Positions 16,042-19,151 of a stretch of 19,151 bases of DNA are shown here, piece after piece. How positions within the stretch are numbered: the first letter of the stretch is position 1; each line of letters starts with the position of its first letter. The position numbers and the translations under genes were made by a program. Source of the DNA: CAYYMZ01 sp964473025 (GTDB lineage: Bacteria; Patescibacteriota; UBA1384; DTJR01); NCBI GenBank assembly GCA_964473025.1, contig CAYYMZ010000018.1, forward strand, positions 1 to 19,151, in the 5' to 3' direction. A model generated the notes under the pieces. The model did not search any database. It had not been told where the DNA came from and saw only the letters and a list, made by a program, of their open reading frames with translations.

Positions 16042-16070
16042 TCATCTCCTTTTTTATTTTCCTCTTTTAT

Positions 16071-16099
16071 ATCATAGGCCTAAGATTTGAAATCGGCAA
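16071..16099 (-). promoter_or_regulatory. Promoter of the YtxH gene
   Basis: On the minus strand, TTGCCG (16094-16099), a 17-nt spacer and TATGAT (16071-16076) lie about 30 nt before the ATG, giving a short leader with a Shine-Dalgarno sequence. The -35 is inside the 3' end of the MazG-like gene. Confidence 0.45.
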
Positions 16100-16744
16100 T
16101 GTAAGAGAAATTACAACTACATGGAGTGTGGTGACAAATATGGCAGCCGCTTGCAAAATATTTTGCCGATTCGGAAGCGAGGTCAAAACCGGCCGAATTA
16201 GCCAATCCAAACATGCACGATATCCAATCGGCAATCTCCAATTCGATTGATTCGAACTGCTTTCTTTTATGTTGACCCAAAAAGTTATGGATCGACTCCG
16301 TCATTTCCCCTGTTTCTTCGGCGAGATGAATGCCGGCGTCTGCTAGTGAACGGTTTTTTGGTGGATAGATTTTTTGAAACATTTTTTGGAATTCTTGCAT
16401 CGTCTTAGGCATATTGGCTCGGCTATGGTTAACTTTCGCCCTTTTAATAATTTTTTCTCTTTTACAAAGACAGGGGCAGCTGCCGCAGTAGGAACAGAGA
16501 TGGGGGAACCGTCTCCAAAGTGCCGCTTGCATATCAATATGAAGACGATTAGATATGGTAGCGACCCACGAAAGCGAAACGACAAGATTATTTTTTAATT
16601 TCTTCATGTCACCTTTTCGGATGCCCTTTAAAGCACGCATCGTAAAACGAGCTTGATGGGAGAGTAAATCAGAAATTGAAAATGCGCGATCATCGGGAAT
16701 CGAATAAACTGCCGACATCATTTCTTGGTAATCGGCGATTGATT
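16080..16744 (-). CDS. MazG-like NTP pyrophosphohydrolase with tandem degenerate copy, 5' end lost in gap
   Basis: About 221 codons are present before the N gap; the true N-terminus is unknown. The C-terminal half is a MazG-type all-alpha NTP pyrophosphohydrolase: HLAEETGEMTESI gives the metal-binding EExxE, and LEIADW gives ExxD, followed by a CHICHHTPCSC cluster (16113-16145). The N-terminal half aligns without gaps to the end of this unit: IDMQAALWRRFPHLCSYC against FDLASESAKYFASGCHIC. It carries the same C-x2-C-x4-C-x-C spacing (16464-16496), but its EExxE has become RFTMR. I infer one active and one inactive MazG-like domain, each with a putative zinc-binding knuckle. Such enzymes remove damaged or excess NTPs; the substrate is unknown. 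Confidence 0.75.
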
Positions 16745-16844
16745 NNNNNNNNNNNNNNNNNNNNNNNNNNNNNNNNNNNNNNNNNNNNNNNNNNNNNNNN
16801 NNNNNNNNNNNNNNNNNNNNNNNNNNNNNNNNNNNNNNNNNNNN
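16745..16844. other. Assembly gap (100 N)
   Basis: Exactly 100 N is a conventional placeholder for unknown distance between contigs. Adjacency and orientation of the two sides rest on read-pair scaffolding, so any frame bridging it is unreliable. Confidence 0.98.
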
Positions 16845-16922
16845 GTCAAAATTTGCCAAATGTGACTTTGTGCTTTAAACTAAAATCGCACAGTATATCA
16901 GTCCTTAGGGAGGGTGATAGAT

Positions 16923-17150
16923 ATGGCTAAGCCTGCCGGCGATGACCGTTTCGGAAGGCTTCTGGAGCAGTGCTGCTCTGTGGCGCATACAGGAAAGCTG
17001 CCGCGCAAACAGATTCGACGCGCTCTCTATAAATGTCCTGTTTCACATCCCAGCGTGATCGGCTCGGCTCTAGACGGGCCTCTTCCGGAGAGTGTGAGGT
17101 CTATCCTTCAGGCTCGCGTTGGGCTGACATCGATTTACGGGCTCCTGTAG
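16923..17150 (+). CDS. Small protein of unknown function, GC-richer than neighbours
   Basis: This 75-aa ORF starts MAKPAGDDRFGRLLEQCC and ends SIYGLL. ATG 16923 is preceded by a strong Shine-Dalgarno sequence (GGGAGGG, about 16909-16915) with good spacing; a GTG at 16914 would be too close to it. The product is basic overall with three cysteines and no signal or membrane segment. Base composition is clearly higher in GC, with codons such as CTG, GGC and CGC that are rarer in the genes around it. That may mean foreign origin or a mis-joined contig edge beside the gap. A small hairpin covers the stop (CTCCTGT-agca-ACAGGGG), and a long bidirectional terminator follows. I do not recognise the family. 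Confidence 0.5.
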   Translation: MAKPAGDDRFGRLLEQCCSVAHTGKLPRKQIRRALYKCPVSHPSVIGSALDGPLPESVRSILQARVGLTSIYGLL

Positions 17151-17174
17151 CAACAGGGGCCGGCACAAATGAAA

Positions 17175-17206
17175 AAGGGCCGCCAGCTTATATAGTGGCG
17201 GCCCTT
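17175..17206 (-). terminator. Strong intrinsic terminator, probably bidirectional
   Basis: A perfect 11-bp stem, AAGGGCCGCCA (17175-17185) with TGGCGGCCCTT (17196-17206), has a 10-nt loop. On the minus strand a TTTTT run ends the stem, fitting termination of the PLDc_N-type gene. On the plus strand CCCCTTTT follows, so it may also end the small ORF. Confidence 0.8.
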
Positions 17207-17225
17207 CCCCTTTTAGTTCAGCTTT

Positions 17226-17567
17226 TTAGGCACTCTTTGAGCCGAGATTCTGCTTAACGACTGCGAAGTAGTAGATGATGTCGATAATAAGAACAAAGCC
17301 GAAAACTAGACCCAAGATCATCAGAATGAGCCAAGTATTTTTTTGAGGAAAATCGCGCTTAGTTAGGTCAACCAGAAGCACAATCCACCAGATCAGAAAG
17401 ACCAGTCCGACGAGTACAGCGATAATCCAGAAGATTATTAATCCGATTCCTAACCCAACCGCCGCAGTGCCGGCTACTGCCGCCGCTTGTTCGGAATTCG
17501 CCAACGCGGATAGCGCTGCTGTTGCTGACAGCTCATCTGCTGTCTGAGCTAATAGAACAGGTAACAT
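17226..17567 (-). CDS. Small PLDc_N-like membrane protein
   Basis: The 113-aa product has an N-terminal segment rich in alanine and small residues (about 1-36), then two hydrophobic helices (37-66 and 78-103). Around the second helix, WIVLLVDLTKRDFPQKNTWL followed by ILMILGLVFGFVLIIDIIYY resembles the phospholipase D/cardiolipin synthase N-terminal membrane domain (PLDc_N), which also occurs alone in many small proteins. No HKD catalytic motif is present, so it is not itself a lipase or synthase. ATG 17567 follows the strong Shine-Dalgarno GGAGGGG. A near-consensus promoter and a strong terminator frame it as a single-gene unit. Confidence 0.8.
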   Translation of the reverse strand: MLPVLLAQTADELSATAALSALANSEQAAAVAGTAAVGLGIGLIIFWIIAVLVGLVFLIWWIVLLVDLTKRDFPQKNTWLILMILGLVFGFVLIIDIIYYFAVVKQNLGSKSA

Positions 17568-17611
17568 TTTTCCCCTCCTTGGTTTTTATAACCTTAGTTT
17601 ATATCGATTTA

Positions 17612-17640
17612 AGTGTAAGTTTTTGACGCAAAAATGTCAA
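17612..17640 (-). promoter_or_regulatory. Promoter of the PLDc_N-like gene with overlapping dyad
   Basis: On the minus strand, a perfect TTGACA (17635-17640), a 17-nt spacer and TACACT (17612-17617) give a leader of about 35 nt. A dyad TTTGAC-N8-GTCAAA (17622-17641) overlaps the -35 and could be a repressor site. Confidence 0.6.
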
Positions 17641-17644
17641 ATCA

Positions 17645-17748
17645 ACCCCCACACCCAACCTCCCCAAACTTAAAAATTTTGAAACTGGACAGATGTTAAA
17701 AATGACTAGTAATTAGAACCGATGAGTACTGGAGTTGGGTGTGGGGGT
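17645..17748. repeat. 15-bp perfect inverted repeat flanking ~74 bp
   Basis: ACCCCCACACCCAAC (17645-17659) is repeated in inverted form at 17734-17748. Pairing continues inward by 3 bp after a one-base bulge. The right arm overlaps the stop codon of the metalloprotease gene, and the left arm ends 4 bp from the -35 of the PLDc_N-like gene. The spacer is AT-rich and has no ORF. It may be a miniature mobile repeat or REP-like element, or a long stem-loop. Confidence 0.7.
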
Positions 17749-18665
17749 CAGGTCTTCTTCGCCCGGGTCAAAAACAGGTTTTTCAGATCTTGCCAAGACG
17801 GGAACCGGAATTCCTTTTCAAAATTACACACTCTCTCAATTTCGGTTAAATCCGCCTGAGTTAAGGTTGGATTACCGACGTCCTGTTGCTGGACCATGGT
17901 ATACATCAGCGCTTTTGGATCACTAACGTGATCGAGTCCTAGCGCGTGTCCCAACTCGTGCATTAGAACGAAGCGTAATTCGTCCGACCCGCCATAGGTA
18001 TAAATATTAATGGTGTCGGAATTTGGATCAAACTCGCCCTGAGTGATGATTTTGCTGGCGTTTTGGCTGATGTCCTGCTGAAGAGTACCGACCTTGGCGT
18101 TGTAGAGTTCGCCCTGTCTGTTTAGAGATGAAGCCATTTCGCTTAAAGTTTGCTGCATCTTTTTTAGATCCTGTTGCTCCTGGTTCAATTTTACATATTC
18201 ATCAGGTGGTGCGCCGCCGTTGGCATTAAAATACGCGACCTCGCTATTGTATTTGTTTAACCGGTCTTTGTATTGAGATAAAAGCGCCTCAAACTCGGCA
18301 TTCTGTGTGTCCAAACTTGATTTCTGGTTTTCAAGTGAGGAGGCCTGCCCCTTAATATTATCAATTTCCCCTTGGCGAGAGTCGTAAATCATATTGATTT
18401 TTAAGGGTGCAGACGGGTCGAAACTAAACAGGTTGAGGCCTGCCTGACTGTTCCATTCATTCGCCGCTTCATTTGCTGCCTCAGTCACTCCCGACTTGTC
18501 GATTTTGAACCGTGAATCGACGGAGCTAATTGCAAATTTGACAGGAATCATACAGCGGGTGCGGGAAAAATACCAATAGAAACCATAAACGAGTACGCCT
18601 AAGACGGCGAGTATAACAACAACGCTGATTGCTCTTCCCCAATAAGATTTACGTTCTTCTGCCAT
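17748..18665 (-). CDS. Membrane-anchored matrixin-type zinc metalloprotease with inserted coiled coil
   Basis: This 305-aa protein has a single N-terminal membrane anchor (about 13-33) and an external catalytic domain. The metzincin zinc site HELGHALGLDH is complete (His236, Glu237, His240, His246), with the Met-turn at ALMY (Met254). The N-terminal matrixin strands and helix are recognisable at about 40-96 (VKFAISSVD; AANEAANEWNSQAGLNLF; LKINMIYD). Between these and the active-site helix lies about 105 residues of heptad-like, Gln/Leu/Ser-rich coiled coil (98-205), not part of ordinary matrixins. Cys38 and Cys280 could form a disulfide. No propeptide cysteine switch is evident. It would cleave proteins at the cell surface. 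ATG 18665 has no Shine-Dalgarno sequence but has a -10 box at leaderless spacing. Confidence 0.88.
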   Translation of the reverse strand: MAEERKSYWGRAISVVVILAVLGVLVYGFYWYFSRTRCMIPVKFAISSVDSRFKIDKSGVTEAANEAANEWNSQAGLNLFSFDPSAPLKINMIYDSRQGEIDNIKGQASSLENQKSSLDTQNAEFEALLSQYKDRLNKYNSEVAYFNANGGAPPDEYVKLNQEQQDLKKMQQTLSEMASSLNRQGELYNAKVGTLQQDISQNASKIITQGEFDPNSDTINIYTYGGSDELRFVLMHELGHALGLDHVSDPKALMYTMVQQQDVGNPTLTQADLTEIERVCNFEKEFRFPSWQDLKNLFLTRAKKT

Positions 18666-18671
18666 GAGTTC

Positions 18672-18700
18672 ATTTTATTAAAAAGGAGAAGAAGAGTAAA
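18672..18700 (-). promoter_or_regulatory. Promoter of the metalloprotease gene (leaderless)
   Basis: On the minus strand, TTTACT (18695-18700), 17 nt, and TAAAAT (18672-18677) are followed after 6 nt by ATG 18665. A GGAG-like purine run on the plus strand here is on the wrong strand to serve this gene. Confidence 0.5.
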
Positions 18701-18861
18701 CGCCAGCGGCTACTTAACGGCCGAACCCCCTTCCTTTTTTGATGGCGGCCTCAAGCCGCAGATTTATGCTACAAACTCTAAAGCTTGTTCTGGCCGGAAA
18801 TGTAGCCTAAAACCCCGAAAATATCCAGCGTTTTCTAACTTTTCTTTTACCTTTTACACTT
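18701..18861. other. Intergenic stretch, no gene seen
   Basis: It contains a short GC-rich hairpin (GCGGC-ctcaa-GCCGC, 18745-18759) with no T-run on the minus strand, so it is a poor terminator for the LOG-family gene. No ORF, tRNA or repeat was recognised. Confidence 0.5.
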
Positions 18862-19151
18862 TTAGTACGGCTTTTCCGCTTCCGATTCTTTTTTCTCCTT
18901 ATCGATTAGTTCGATTAATTTTTCAATTAAAACCTTAGGATCTGATTCATAAATGATCTTGCCCGGTCCGCGGTGAGAATCCTCGACAATTTTTTTTATC
19001 ATATCAGCTGTTCCGCCGCTTTCGGTTAGAACACCAATTGGTTTTTGGTCCTCAAAAGCGATGGTAAATTCATTTAATGTGCCAATTCTGCCACAGGAGG
19101 TGATAACGGCATCCGAGCTTCTGGTTAAGAACAAATTCCTGCCCGAATAGC
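18862..19151 (-). CDS. LOG-family / TIGR00725-like Rossmann protein, 5' end off the window
   Basis: The C-terminal ~96 codons are present; the frame is open to the right edge (the codons before the first possible start read YSGRN). The segment RNLFLTRSSDAVITSCGRIG, then TLNEFTIAFEDQKPIGVL, is the nucleotide-binding C-terminal part of the SLOG/LOG superfamily. Members with this RSSDAVI signature are labelled TIGR00725 or SLOG cluster 4, often misannotated as lysine decarboxylases. The usual GGxGT loop appears here as CGRIGTLNE, with the catalytic-loop Glu retained. The function is likely nucleotide or nucleoside-monophosphate binding or hydrolysis; the substrate is unknown. The C-terminus is acidic and lysine-rich. 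Confidence 0.85.
   Translation of the reverse strand, partial: YSGRNLFLTRSSDAVITSCGRIGTLNEFTIAFEDQKPIGVLTESGGTADMIKKIVEDSHRGPGKIIYESDPKVLIEKLIELIDKEKKESEAEKPY

Noticed and set aside
16080..16859. Single open frame running through the N gap with start at 16859
   Set aside because: 100 N is a placeholder of unknown true length, so frame continuity is accidental; the MazG-like gene is reported only up to 16744.
17033..17257. Overlapping rightward ORF across the strong terminator
   Set aside because: It runs through the 11-bp terminator stem and into the opposite gene, with no Shine-Dalgarno sequence and no protein-like features.
2907..17733. Shared 11-mer CGATGAGTACT near 2913 and 17720
   Set aside because: An 11-base match is expected by chance in a window this size, and the flanks do not match.
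18745..18759. GC hairpin as terminator of the LOG-family gene
   Set aside because: It has only five pairs, no T-run on the minus strand and lies over 100 nt from the stop.
1..19151. CRISPR array, rRNA, tRNA or transposase genes
   Set aside because: No regularly spaced repeats, rRNA/tRNA landmarks or transposase motifs were seen on either strand.

Overview
The window most likely comes from a candidate phyla radiation (Patescibacteria) genome recovered from a metagenome; Microgenomates or Parcubacteria would fit. The reasons are the gene content (DUF4012 protein, secreted protein with carboxypeptidase-regulatory-like folds, small multi-membrane unknowns, an HlpA-like glycosyltransferase), tightly packed genes with many overlaps, moderate-to-low GC, and a 100-N scaffold gap. 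Several genes end in TGA (lepA, BY-kinase, a methyltransferase, the metalloprotease), so the standard bacterial code applies and the UGA=Gly lineages (Gracilibacteria, Absconditabacteria) are excluded.

Layout: (1) 2-1185: 3' two thirds of lepA (elongation factor 4), then a compound hairpin and a second, diverged copy of the last ~23 LepA codons in a short ORF. (2) 1189-4283: two leftward membrane-protein genes, an unrecognised 522-aa protein and a secreted protein with regulatory-like beta domains. (3) 4321-15719: a surface-glycan locus. A DUF4012 protein and a Wzc-like BY-kinase with fused Wzz run rightward. A leftward operon holds an O-antigen ligase/polymerase, an HlpA-like glycosyltransferase, a GT4 and a methyltransferase. 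A further methyltransferase runs rightward. A second leftward pair holds a GDP-mannose 3,5-epimerase-like enzyme and a Methyltransf_24-type methyltransferase. A rightward GT2 overlaps a six-TM protein. (4) 15709-19151: housekeeping and stress genes: YtxH protein, a MazG-like protein with a degenerate tandem copy (cut by the gap), a small GC-richer ORF, a PLDc_N-type membrane protein, a membrane-anchored matrixin, and a 5'-truncated LOG-family gene.

How the genes fit together: the epimerase would supply a modified GDP-hexose, the three glycosyltransferases assemble a repeat unit, the methyltransferases decorate it, the ligase/polymerase transfers or extends it, and the BY-kinase/Wzz controls chain length. 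No flippase or initiating phosphoglycosyltransferase is visible, so the locus must continue elsewhere or borrow these functions.

Many starts lack a Shine-Dalgarno sequence but have a -10 hexamer 5-8 nt upstream, which predicts leaderless transcripts. Others (BY-kinase, YtxH, PLDc_N, one methyltransferase) have strong Shine-Dalgarno sequences with promoters further upstream. The most unusual items are the duplicated diverged lepA tail with its hairpin, the tandem MazG/pseudo-MazG protein with paired cysteine clusters, the plant-type GDP-mannose 3,5-epimerase, and the matrixin with a coiled coil inserted in its catalytic domain.
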